A stretch of 64,000 nucleotides of DNA. It comes from Phocaeicola fibrisolvens. Lineage in GTDB: Bacteria; Bacteroidota; Bacteroidia; Bacteroidales; Bacteroidaceae. The notes beneath the pieces are model-generated. The model was not told the DNA's origin, made no database searches, and saw only the letters and a program-made list of their open reading frames with translations. The stretch lies in the NCBI RefSeq assembly GCF_025567125.1, contig NZ_JAOQJI010000015.1, positions 1-64,000 on the forward strand, given 5' to 3'. Below, piece after piece: positions 37,963 through 45,136 of the stretch; position 1 is the first letter of the stretch, and the number at the start of each line of letters is the position of its first letter. A program made the position numbers and the translations under genes.

Positions 37963-39252
37963 ATGAAAACGAATCGAAACAGAATCATAGCTTTTCTATT
38001 GATAGGTGGGGCGTGTGTGAATCTGGCCTTCGGGCAGAAAGCGTACACCTTGGATGAATGTATTCAGGCTGCCTTGACAAACAATGTGCGGATGAAGAAT
38101 GCCCGTAACGAACTGGAAATGGCCCGACAGGACAAGAAGAAGGCGTTTACCAATTATTTTCCGAGTGTCATGGCGGCGGGTACCGGCTTTATGGCGGATA
38201 AAGGACTGATGCAGATGGATATGGCTCCGGACATGCACATGTCCATGCTCAAGAACGGAATTGCGGGAGGAGTGAGCGCCTCCCTGCCGCTCTTTACTGG
38301 CGGGCAGATTGTGAACGGAAACCAGTTGGTCAAAGTGGGGGTAGAGGTGAAGCGTTTGCAACGGAACCTCTCTGACAGTGAAGTGACACTGACCACGGAG
38401 CAGTATTTCTGGCGAGTGGTCACTCTGCAGGAGAAACTCAAGACTTTGGGTAAGGTGGAAACGCAGCTGGATCGTATCTTGCGCGATGTGGAGGCCTCGG
38501 TGGAGGCAGGCGTGGTGACACGCAACGATTTGTTGCAGGTGCAGCTTCGCCGGAACGAGACCAAAAGCAGCCGCCTGCAACTGGAGAACGCTTTGTCCCT
38601 TTCGCGGAACATGCTGGCGCAATATACGGGCCTTGGCTCCGATTTCCTGGCGGTGGCTTTTGCCGTCGACGACCAGCTGCCCTCCTGTCCGGACAGTCTT
38701 TACTGCGACCCGGAGTCGGCCTTGGGACTGACCAGTGAATATGCCCTGTTACAACAGAATGTGAAGGCCAGCCGTCTGCAATACAAGATGGAGTTGGGCA
38801 AGAATCTGCCTACGGTGGCCATTGGCGGAGGGTATGTGTATCATAACTTCTTGCCGGAAGACCAGCGCTTCTGGGTGGGGTTTGCCACGGTGACCGTGCC
38901 TCTGACCGGATGGTGGGGAGGTAGCCATGCCCTCAAGAAGGAGAAGCTCCAGGTGAAGAACACGGAAAACCAGTTGGCCGACCAGGGAGAACTGTTGGTT
39001 ATCCGCATGAAAAATGCATGGAACGGGGTGAATGAGGCCTACGAGCAGATAAAAATCGCTCGTCTGTCCATTGATCAGGCCACGGAGAACCTGCGTTTGA
39101 ACACCGATTATTACAAGTCAGGTACTTGTACGATGAGTGATTTGCTTGATGCGCAGACCTTGTTTCAGCAAAGCTGTGACAAATACGTGGAAAGCTATAC
39201 AAATTATGAGTTGAAGAAACGGGAATATCTGCAAGTCACGGGGCGCCGTTGA
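37963..39252 (+). CDS. TolC family outer membrane channel
   Basis: A 429-residue outer membrane factor: signal peptide to about AFGQ, then two long helical repeats (YTLDECIQAALTNN at the N-terminus, GTCTMSDLLDAQTLFQQ in the second). It forms the exit duct of the tripartite efflux system with the two preceding genes. It starts 36 bases after the pump and ends in a strong terminator. Confidence 0.94.
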   Translation: MKTNRNRIIAFLLIGGACVNLAFGQKAYTLDECIQAALTNNVRMKNARNELEMARQDKKKAFTNYFPSVMAAGTGFMADKGLMQMDMAPDMHMSMLKNGIAGGVSASLPLFTGGQIVNGNQLVKVGVEVKRLQRNLSDSEVTLTTEQYFWRVVTLQEKLKTLGKVETQLDRILRDVEASVEAGVVTRNDLLQVQLRRNETKSSRLQLENALSLSRNMLAQYTGLGSDFLAVAFAVDDQLPSCPDSLYCDPESALGLTSEYALLQQNVKASRLQYKMELGKNLPTVAIGGGYVYHNFLPEDQRFWVGFATVTVPLTGWWGGSHALKKEKLQVKNTENQLADQGELLVIRMKNAWNGVNEAYEQIKIARLSIDQATENLRLNTDYYKSGTCTMSDLLDAQTLFQQSCDKYVESYTNYELKKREYLQVTGRR

Positions 39253-39271
39253 TTGTTTTTTTCTTGGTGCA

Positions 39272-39308
39272 AAAGGCCGTCTGGAAGTACTTCTGGCGGC
39301 CTTTCTTT
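39272..39308 (+). terminator. terminator of the efflux operon
   Basis: Stem AAAGGCCG (39272-39279) with CGGCCTTT (39297-39304), followed by T-rich sequence. Confidence 0.85.
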
Positions 39309-39326
39309 ATAAAATATTGCATATTA

Positions 39327-39358
39327 ATTGCATATTAATTTAAAATGAGTTACCTTTG
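39327..39358 (+). promoter_or_regulatory. promoter of the candidate small RNA
   Basis: ATTG at 39327-39330 and TACCTTTG at 39351-39358, 20 bases apart, a strong Bacteroides-type promoter inside a 545-base gap with no clear gene at its start. Confidence 0.65.
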
Positions 39359-39364
39359 CACCGT

Positions 39365-39470
39365 GATTCAGAACCAGTGGGAGCGGATGGGACCGCTTGT
39401 TTGCGAAGAGGTTCGCCACATAAAATAAAAAATCCTTTGGAGAAGAAAGACTGCCTTCGAGGTCTTTTTT
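39365..39470 (+). ncRNA. candidate structured small RNA
   Basis: Downstream of a good -33/-7 promoter lie two hairpins (AGCGG/CCGCT at 39382-39397 and GCGAA/TTCGC at 39403-39416) that can be closed by GTG (39377-39379) with CAC (39417-39419) into a three-way junction. An A-rich single strand and an intrinsic terminator (39447-39470, AAGA/TCTT and CCT/AGG plus T-run) follow. The size is about 105 nucleotides. A reading frame through it exists but shows no protein-like features. I do not recognise the RNA family. Confidence 0.55.
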
Positions 39471-39472
39471 AT

Positions 39473-39560
39473 GTTTCCCATGAGGGAAACGTACGTTTTC
39501 CATTTGGGAAACATACGGCTCCGGGAGCGGAAACATACGTTTTCGGGCTGAAAAACATAG
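39473..39560. repeat. 22-bp tandem array B (four units)
   Basis: AAACATAC or AAACGTAC ends units at 39494, 39516 and 39538, exactly 22 bases apart. Each unit starts with GTTT-like and ends with GGAAAC plus RTAC. A diverged fourth unit spans 39539-39560. It carries the same core as array A (CGTATGTTT) in reverse orientation. It begins 3 bases after the small RNA terminator. Confidence 0.75.
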
Positions 39561-39616
39561 AAGGTGGGCAGACGTTTTTCTTATATCATAGGGAGAGTTT
39601 GGAGAATAATAAAAGT

Positions 39617-39730
39617 ATGAAAGTGTACGGAGCACATAAGATCATTCAGCGGAAAGCGGGTACGGCGATGTACCGCCTGCGCCTGTCACGTGCACATTGG
39701 TTTAGCGGATTCCTTCACGAAAGTTTGTAA
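39617..39730 (+). CDS. possible 37-residue small protein
   Basis: ATG at 39617, preceded by GGAG 12 bases upstream, opens a 37-codon basic peptide (begins MKVYGAHKIIQRKAG). A 7-bp hairpin without T-run follows (39733-39752). It could be a leader peptide of the LysO pair or chance. Weak support. Confidence 0.25.
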   Translation: MKVYGAHKIIQRKAGTAMYRLRLSRAHWFSGFLHESL

Positions 39731-39797
39731 GACAGGAAGTTGCGTCTTCCTGACGTGTGGTAGAAATTGCTTATGAACTTTTAATTTCGAATTTGTT

Positions 39798-40076
39798 ATG
39801 TGGAGTATTATCTTGACTGTCCTGGCAGGGGTCCTGTTGGGATATGTCCTTCGTACGTGTGATTTTTTGAAGAAAGTGAATCAGACCATTTCAGTCACTA
39901 TTTGTCTGATGCTGTTTGTATTGGGACTTTCCGTAGGCTATAACCCGTTGATTGTGAAGAATCTGGGCTCGTTTGGCGGACAGGCCCTGCTGCTCAGTGT
40001 GGCCGGCATTACGGGAAGCGTGCTACTGGCACGGCTGGTGTATCTGTGGTTTTTCAAGGAAGGAGGTGAGAAATGA
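39798..40076 (+). CDS. LysO family exporter, N-terminal subunit
   Basis: A 92-residue protein with three hydrophobic helices that corresponds to the N-terminal (DUF340) part of LysO, the E. coli lysine exporter. In E. coli it is one chain of about 300 residues; here the next gene supplies the remaining 210 residues. The stop overlaps the following ATG by four bases (ATGA), so the two are translated together. Likely an L-lysine or lysine-analogue exporter half. Confidence 0.82.
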   Translation: MWSIILTVLAGVLLGYVLRTCDFLKKVNQTISVTICLMLFVLGLSVGYNPLIVKNLGSFGGQALLLSVAGITGSVLLARLVYLWFFKEGGEK

Positions 40077-40705
40077 AAGGAAGTCTGTTGGTACTGTCCA
40101 TGTTTTTCATGGGCTGTCTGTTGGGTTACGTGTGGAATGTGTCCGGTTGGGAAATGGGAGATATGCACCAGTTGTCGCTGTATATCCTGTATGCCCTGAT
40201 GTTTCAGGTAGGTATCAGCATTGGAGGAGGCGAAGATTTCAAGGCGCTGATTCACGGTTTCCGGTGGAAGATGCTGCTGATTCCTTTGGCTACGATTGGA
40301 GGAACCTTGCTGTTCTCTGCCTTGGTCAGTGTGCTGCTGACCCGCTGGAGCGTGTTCGACTGCATGGCCATCGGTAGCGGGCTGGGATATTACTCCCTGG
40401 CCTCCATTCTGATTGTGGAGCTGAAGGCCCCGGTTATCGGAACGCAGTTGGCCACGGAACTGGCTACTATCGCCCTCTTGACGAATGTCATCCGCGAACT
40501 CGTGGCGCTGGTGGGAGCCCCTCTGATTTGCAAGTATTTCGGGAAACTGGCCCCTATCTCGGTGGCCGGGGTGACCTCTGTCGATGTGGCCCTGCCTTCC
40601 ATCATCCGGGTATCCGGCAAGGAGGTGGTGCCGATTGCCATTTTCCATGGCATCCTGGTAGATATGTCCGTTCCGTTTTTCATCTCTTTGTTCTGCAAGC
40701 TGTAA
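40073..40705 (+). CDS. LysO family exporter, C-terminal subunit
   Basis: A 210-residue membrane protein with about five to six hydrophobic segments. It matches the larger part of LysO (MFQVGISIGGGEDFKAL, SGLGYYSLASILIVEL). It overlaps the preceding gene by ATGA. Together the pair equals one LysO chain. Either half alone is unlikely to function. Confidence 0.85.
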   Translation: MKGSLLVLSMFFMGCLLGYVWNVSGWEMGDMHQLSLYILYALMFQVGISIGGGEDFKALIHGFRWKMLLIPLATIGGTLLFSALVSVLLTRWSVFDCMAIGSGLGYYSLASILIVELKAPVIGTQLATELATIALLTNVIRELVALVGAPLICKYFGKLAPISVAGVTSVDVALPSIIRVSGKEVVPIAIFHGILVDMSVPFFISLFCKL

Positions 40706-40758
40706 GAACCTGATTCTTGCTTGCTGCGCAAAGAGATGAACAGAACGGGGCAGTCCGT

Positions 40759-41256
40759 TTAGATGTCCAGCCCCATGATGTAATCGTTCATGTAATACCC
40801 TTCGCCGATGGGGAAGTCACCTTCGCGTACCTTCTTCATGCCCATGTGCTCATAAAATCCCAGTGCAGGATTGTGACGGTTCACGTTCAGTTCCATCCGG
40901 CAAGGTTCGGGATGAAGTTCCTTGATGCCTTTGATGGCCTGCTTGAACAGTTGCCGTCCGAGTTTGTATTTCTGGAAGTAGGGGAGCACATAAATCTTCT
41001 GCAAGTGGAAGAGGTCGGGCCCTTCCTGCTGGATGGACACGTAGCCGGCCGGTTCGCACTCCTCGTAGGCGAGGTAGTAAATGTGGTGCTCCTTCTCCAT
41101 CTGGTTCTTCAGGCTCTCGGCGGAATACATCCACTCCATCATGTAATCAATTTGTTCCGGGGTCAGAATCTTCTGGTAAGTGACCGGAAAGGTCTGCTTG
41201 GCCAGTGACCGGATAATCTCAATGTCTTCGATTGTCGCTTTTCTGATATTAAACAT
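40759..41256 (-). CDS. GNAT family N-acetyltransferase
   Basis: A 165-residue acetyl-CoA-dependent acetyltransferase. The acetyl-CoA-binding motif A is LPYFQKYKLGRQLFKQAI (Q-x-x-x-x-G-R type), and the C-terminal motif B region is LNVNRHNPALGFYEHMGM. The substrate (amine, peptide or protein) is unknown. It converges on the LysO pair, with only 53 bases between stops and no clear terminator. Confidence 0.92.
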   Translation of the reverse strand: MFNIRKATIEDIEIIRSLAKQTFPVTYQKILTPEQIDYMMEWMYSAESLKNQMEKEHHIYYLAYEECEPAGYVSIQQEGPDLFHLQKIYVLPYFQKYKLGRQLFKQAIKGIKELHPEPCRMELNVNRHNPALGFYEHMGMKKVREGDFPIGEGYYMNDYIMGLDI

Positions 41257-41393
41257 AGGCGTTTTGTAATAAAATAAGTGTGTTTTCTACAAAAGTACTT
41301 TTTCTTTCGATTGCTTTGCTTTTATGGAGATAGAATCTTGTTAAATGTTCTAAAATTATAATACCTTGCAATGCATAGTATCTAGATAAAACC

Positions 41394-41401
41394 TATATTT
41401 G
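41394..41401 (+). promoter_or_regulatory. -7 element of the PadR/PspC operon
   Basis: TATATTTG, an exact TAnnTTTG match, 25 bases before the PadR ATG. The -33 box is not clear. Confidence 0.5.
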
Positions 41402-41426
41402 TGTCATACAAGATAAATGAGATGAA

Positions 41427-41756
41427 ATGAATGTAGACAATGTAAAATCACAGATGCGCAAAGGGATGCTGGAATACTGCATCCTGCTGCTGTTGCACCG
41501 GGAGTCTGCCTATTCTTCCGACATCATCCAGAAGCTGAAGGAGGCCCGGCTGATTGTAGTGGAAGGCACACTCTATCCGTTGCTGACCCGTCTGAAGAAC
41601 GACGGACTCCTGTCGTACGAGTGGGTGGAGTCTACCCAGGGACCTCCCCGCAAGTATTACGGACTGACTCCGGAAGGAGAGAATTTCCTGAAAGAACTGG
41701 AAAGTGCCTGGGACGGACTTTCCGACACGGTAAACCATTTAAGAAAGAACATTTAA
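41427..41756 (+). CDS. PadR-family transcriptional regulator
   Basis: A 109-residue winged-helix regulator with the family pattern MRKGMLEYCILLLL, EGTLYPLLTRLKNDGLL and PPRKYYGLTPEG. It is the first gene of a pair with a PspC-domain membrane protein (12-base gap). It probably represses its own operon and may respond to membrane or antibiotic stress, by analogy with other PadR/PspC pairs. Confidence 0.94.
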   Translation: MNVDNVKSQMRKGMLEYCILLLLHRESAYSSDIIQKLKEARLIVVEGTLYPLLTRLKNDGLLSYEWVESTQGPPRKYYGLTPEGENFLKELESAWDGLSDTVNHLRKNI

Positions 41757-41768
41757 AACCTGCATGAC

Positions 41769-42848
41769 ATGAAAAAGACACTGACTGTAAATTTAGGAGG
41801 CACCGTATATCACATTGATGAGGATGCCTATATCCTGCTGGATAATTATTTGAATAACCTCCGCTATCATTTCCGCAAGGAAGAAGGGGCGGATGAGATT
41901 GTGCGCGACATGGAAGCCCGCATCGCCGAACTGTTTGACGAAGCCTTGCGCGGCGGCTTGCAGGTGATTACGATAAAAGAGGTGGAAGAGGTCATTGCCC
42001 GTATGGGCAAGCCCGAAGAGCTGAACGACGGGGAGGAGGAAAACGCATCCGCCTCGGGCGAGAAGGCTTATGGCAGCGAATCGACGGGAACCAGCCGTCG
42101 TTTGTTCCGTAACCCGGACGACCGTGTCTTGGGTGGAGTTGTATCCGGTCTTGCAGCCTATTTCGGCTGGGACGTGACCTGGACCCGTATCGTCTTTATC
42201 CTGGCCGGTTTCCTGATTCATGGATTGATTTTGGCTTATCTGCTGGCCTGGATTATCATTCCGTTGGCACGAACGGCTACGGAGAAATTGCAGATGCGGG
42301 GGGAACCTATCAATGTGGAGAACATCGGACGCACGGTGACCGACGGTTTTGAGAAAGTGAACGACTACGTACATTCCGAGAAGCCCCGTTCGGCCTTGCA
42401 GAAGTTGGGAAACGGAGTGGTGGCCGTGTTCGGCTTCCTACTGAAACTGTGTCTGGTACTGTTGCTGATTTGCTGTGCGCCCTTCCTGCTGGTCGGTTTG
42501 GTGGTACTGTCTGCCTTGCTGATGGCTGCCACGGGGGTGATTGTGAACCTGCCTACCTTTATATATAATATATTGCCTTGGGTGGACTGGAGCGGTGTGC
42601 ATGCCATTCCGGGCGTGATTGTCGGATTGACCGTGTGCGGACTACTGGTGGTGGGTATTCCCATTGCCGGACTGATTCAGGCCGTCATGCAGTCGTTTGG
42701 AAGCTGGAAGCCCATGGGTACCTCCGCTAAAGTGGTGCTGGTGCTGTTGTGGATGGTGGCCCTGGCTGTAGGAATTGTGTTGTTCTTCCAGGTGCCTTTC
42801 CTCTCGGAGCCCCTTCAGACTGTTCCTTTCTGGGGAGAGTTCCTCTGA
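41769..42848 (+). CDS. PspC domain membrane protein
   Basis: A 359-residue protein. The cytoplasmic N-terminal part (1-110) starts MKKTLTVNLGGTVYHIDEDA, then comes a PspC domain (LFRNPDDRVLGGVVSGLAAYFGWD, about 112-170) with one helix pair, then four or more further hydrophobic segments to the C-terminus. Probably acts in envelope stress with the PadR regulator. A terminator follows. Confidence 0.92.
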   Translation: MKKTLTVNLGGTVYHIDEDAYILLDNYLNNLRYHFRKEEGADEIVRDMEARIAELFDEALRGGLQVITIKEVEEVIARMGKPEELNDGEEENASASGEKAYGSESTGTSRRLFRNPDDRVLGGVVSGLAAYFGWDVTWTRIVFILAGFLIHGLILAYLLAWIIIPLARTATEKLQMRGEPINVENIGRTVTDGFEKVNDYVHSEKPRSALQKLGNGVVAVFGFLLKLCLVLLLICCAPFLLVGLVVLSALLMAATGVIVNLPTFIYNILPWVDWSGVHAIPGVIVGLTVCGLLVVGIPIAGLIQAVMQSFGSWKPMGTSAKVVLVLLWMVALAVGIVLFFQVPFLSEPLQTVPFWGEFL

Positions 42849-42909
42849 TTTTGTCAGTCTCCATAGTGTGTCTGGAGACAAGAATGTCACATAAAACGGC
42901 CAAAATGGC

Positions 42910-42949
42910 AGTCCGTGTCAGAAAAAAATGCTGGCCCGGACTTTTTTTT
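42910..42949 (+). terminator. terminator of the PadR/PspC operon
   Basis: Stem AGTCCG (42910-42915) with CGGACT (42937-42942), then eight T. Confidence 0.7.
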
Positions 42950-42980
42950 CTTCTGGCATGAGATTTGTCTTTTATAGGGC

Positions 42981-42998
42981 GTAACGCTTCGGCGCTAC
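42981..42998 (+). promoter_or_regulatory. UUCG-tetraloop hairpin in the dnaK leader
   Basis: GTAACGC-TTCG-GCGCTAC, a seven-pair hairpin with one mismatch capped by a stable C(UUCG)G loop, 40 bases before the dnaK ATG. It may set mRNA stability. No CIRCE element was found. Confidence 0.45.
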
Positions 42999-43038
42999 AG
43001 AATTAACTGATTAGATAATAATAAAAATAGATACAATT

Positions 43039-44961
43039 ATGGGAAAGATTATTGGTATTGACTTAGGAACAACAAACTCATGTGTTGCAGTATTTGAAGG
43101 TAACGAACCGGTGGTAATTGCCAACAGCGAAGGTAAACGTACCACTCCTTCAGTTGTAGGTTTTGTTGACGGTGGCGAACGTAAGGTAGGTGATCCTGCC
43201 AAACGTCAGGCTATCACAAACCCGAAACGTACGGTATATTCTATCAAACGTTTCATGGGTGAAACTTACGATCAGGTTCAGAAAGAAATTGCTCGTGTAC
43301 CTTACTCAGTAGTAAGAGGCGACAACAATACTCCGCGTGTAGATATCGACGGACGTCTGTACACTCCGCAGGAAATCTCAGCCATGATTCTGCAGAAGAT
43401 GAAGAAGACTGCTGAAGATTACCTGGGTCAGGAAGTCACTGAAGCTGTCATCACCGTTCCGGCATACTTCTCAGACTCTCAGCGTCAGGCCACTAAGGAA
43501 GCTGGTCAGATTGCCGGTCTGGATGTAAAACGTATCGTGAACGAACCGACTGCAGCTGCATTGGCTTACGGTGTGGACAAGTCTAACAAAGATATGAAGG
43601 TAGCCGTATTCGACCTTGGTGGTGGTACATTCGATATCTCTATCCTGGAATTCGGTGGTGGCGTATTCGAAGTATTGTCAACTAACGGTGATACTCACCT
43701 GGGTGGTGATGACTTCGACCAAGTAATCATCGATTGGTTGGTTCAGGAATTCAAGAATGACGAAGGTGCCGACTTGACTACTGATCCGATGGCTATGCAA
43801 CGTTTGAAGGAAGCTGCTGAAAAGGCAAAGATTGAATTGTCTTCTTCCACTTCTACTGAAATCAACTTGCCGTATATTATGCCGGTTGCCGGTGTGCCTA
43901 AACACTTGGTGAAGACATTGACTCGTGCAAAATTCGAAGCTTTGGCTCACAACCTGATTCAGGCTTGTTTGGAACCTTGTAAGAAAGCTATGAGCGATGC
44001 AGGTCTGAACAACGCAGATATCGATGAAGTCATCTTGGTAGGTGGTTCTTCACGTATCCCGGCTGTACAGAAGCTGGTTGAAGACTTCTTCGGCAAAGTT
44101 CCTTCTAAGGGTGTAAATCCGGATGAAGTAGTAGCCGTAGGTGCTTGTATCCAGGGTGCCGTTTTGAACAAGGAAGCCGGTGTAGGTAACATCGTATTGC
44201 TGGATGTCACTCCGTTGACATTGGGTATTGAAACAATGGGTGGAGTAATGACCAAGCTGATTGATGCCAACACGACTATTCCGTGCAAGAAGAGTGAAGT
44301 CTTCTCTACTGCGGCTGATAACCAGACGGAAGTTACCATCCACGTATTGCAGGGTGAACGTCCGATGGCTGCTCAGAACAAGTCAATCGGTCAGTTCAAC
44401 TTGACAGGTATCGCTCCGGCTCGTCGTGGTGTGCCTCAGATTGAAGTTACATTCGATATCGATGCCAACGGTATCTTGAAGGTATCTGCCAAGGATAAGG
44501 CAACAGGTAAGGAACAGGCCATCCGTATCGAAGCTTCATCTGGTTTGAGCAAGGAAGAAATCGACCGTATGAAGGCTGAAGCTGAAGCTAACGCAGAAGC
44601 TGATAAGAAGGAAAAGGAACGTATCGATAAGTTGAACCAGGCAGATAGCTTGATCTTTACTACTGAAAATCAGTTAAAAGATCTTGGCGATAAGATTCCG
44701 GCTGACAAGAAAGCTCCTATCGAAGCTGCCCTCCAGAAGCTGAAAGATGCTCACAAGGCTCAGGATTTGGCTGGTATCGATGCAGCAAGCGCTGAATTGC
44801 AGACCGCTTTCCAGGCTGCAAGTGCAGAAATGTACGCTCAGACTGGTGCACAAGGCGGTGCTCAGGCAGGTCCTAATGCTGGTCAGGCAAACAACGGTCA
44901 GAGTTCAAACAGCAAGAACAATGAGAATGTACAGGATGCTGACTTCGAGGAAGTCAAATGA
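43039..44961 (+). CDS. dnaK: chaperone DnaK (Hsp70)
   Basis: A 640-residue Hsp70. ATPase signatures are IGIDLGTTNSCVAV, DLGGGTFDIS and the ILVGGSSRIPAVQKLV segment. The substrate-binding domain follows (LLDVTPLTLGIET), and the C-terminal tail ends NVQDADFEEVK, the usual bacterial DnaK terminus. dnaJ and grpE are not adjacent. Codon use is that of a highly expressed gene. Confidence 0.98.
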   Translation: MGKIIGIDLGTTNSCVAVFEGNEPVVIANSEGKRTTPSVVGFVDGGERKVGDPAKRQAITNPKRTVYSIKRFMGETYDQVQKEIARVPYSVVRGDNNTPRVDIDGRLYTPQEISAMILQKMKKTAEDYLGQEVTEAVITVPAYFSDSQRQATKEAGQIAGLDVKRIVNEPTAAALAYGVDKSNKDMKVAVFDLGGGTFDISILEFGGGVFEVLSTNGDTHLGGDDFDQVIIDWLVQEFKNDEGADLTTDPMAMQRLKEAAEKAKIELSSSTSTEINLPYIMPVAGVPKHLVKTLTRAKFEALAHNLIQACLEPCKKAMSDAGLNNADIDEVILVGGSSRIPAVQKLVEDFFGKVPSKGVNPDEVVAVGACIQGAVLNKEAGVGNIVLLDVTPLTLGIETMGGVMTKLIDANTTIPCKKSEVFSTAADNQTEVTIHVLQGERPMAAQNKSIGQFNLTGIAPARRGVPQIEVTFDIDANGILKVSAKDKATGKEQAIRIEASSGLSKEEIDRMKAEAEANAEADKKEKERIDKLNQADSLIFTTENQLKDLGDKIPADKKAPIEAALQKLKDAHKAQDLAGIDAASAELQTAFQAASAEMYAQTGAQGGAQAGPNAGQANNGQSSNSKNNENVQDADFEEVK

Positions 44962-44987
44962 TTCCGATAAGTAAACAAATAATAAAC

Positions 44988-45022
44988 AAAAAGCGTGCAG
45001 CTCAACGAGTTGCACGCTTTTT
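44988..45022 (+). terminator. terminator of dnaK
   Basis: A 12-bp stem (AAAAAGCGTGCA with TGCACGCTTTTT). Confidence 0.9.
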
Positions 45023-45136
45023 GCGTTTATAGGGTTCATGGTTTCTATGTGTTTTCTATAGGCTTTTTTATCTCTTATTTGCGACAAGACAAAAAAGTAG
45101 ATAATGTGAAACTAAATTCTACTTATTTGCATTCCC

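Noticed and set aside
39356..39730. 124-residue frame across the small RNA and array B
   Set aside because: Its start overlaps the -7 element of a promoter, it reads through a terminator and a repeat array, and the translation has no recognisable domain.
42954..42969. sigma-54-like element (TGGCAT-N4-TTTGT) upstream of dnaK
   Set aside because: The match to TGGCAC-N5-TTGC is incomplete, and no sigma-54 activator gene or site is nearby.
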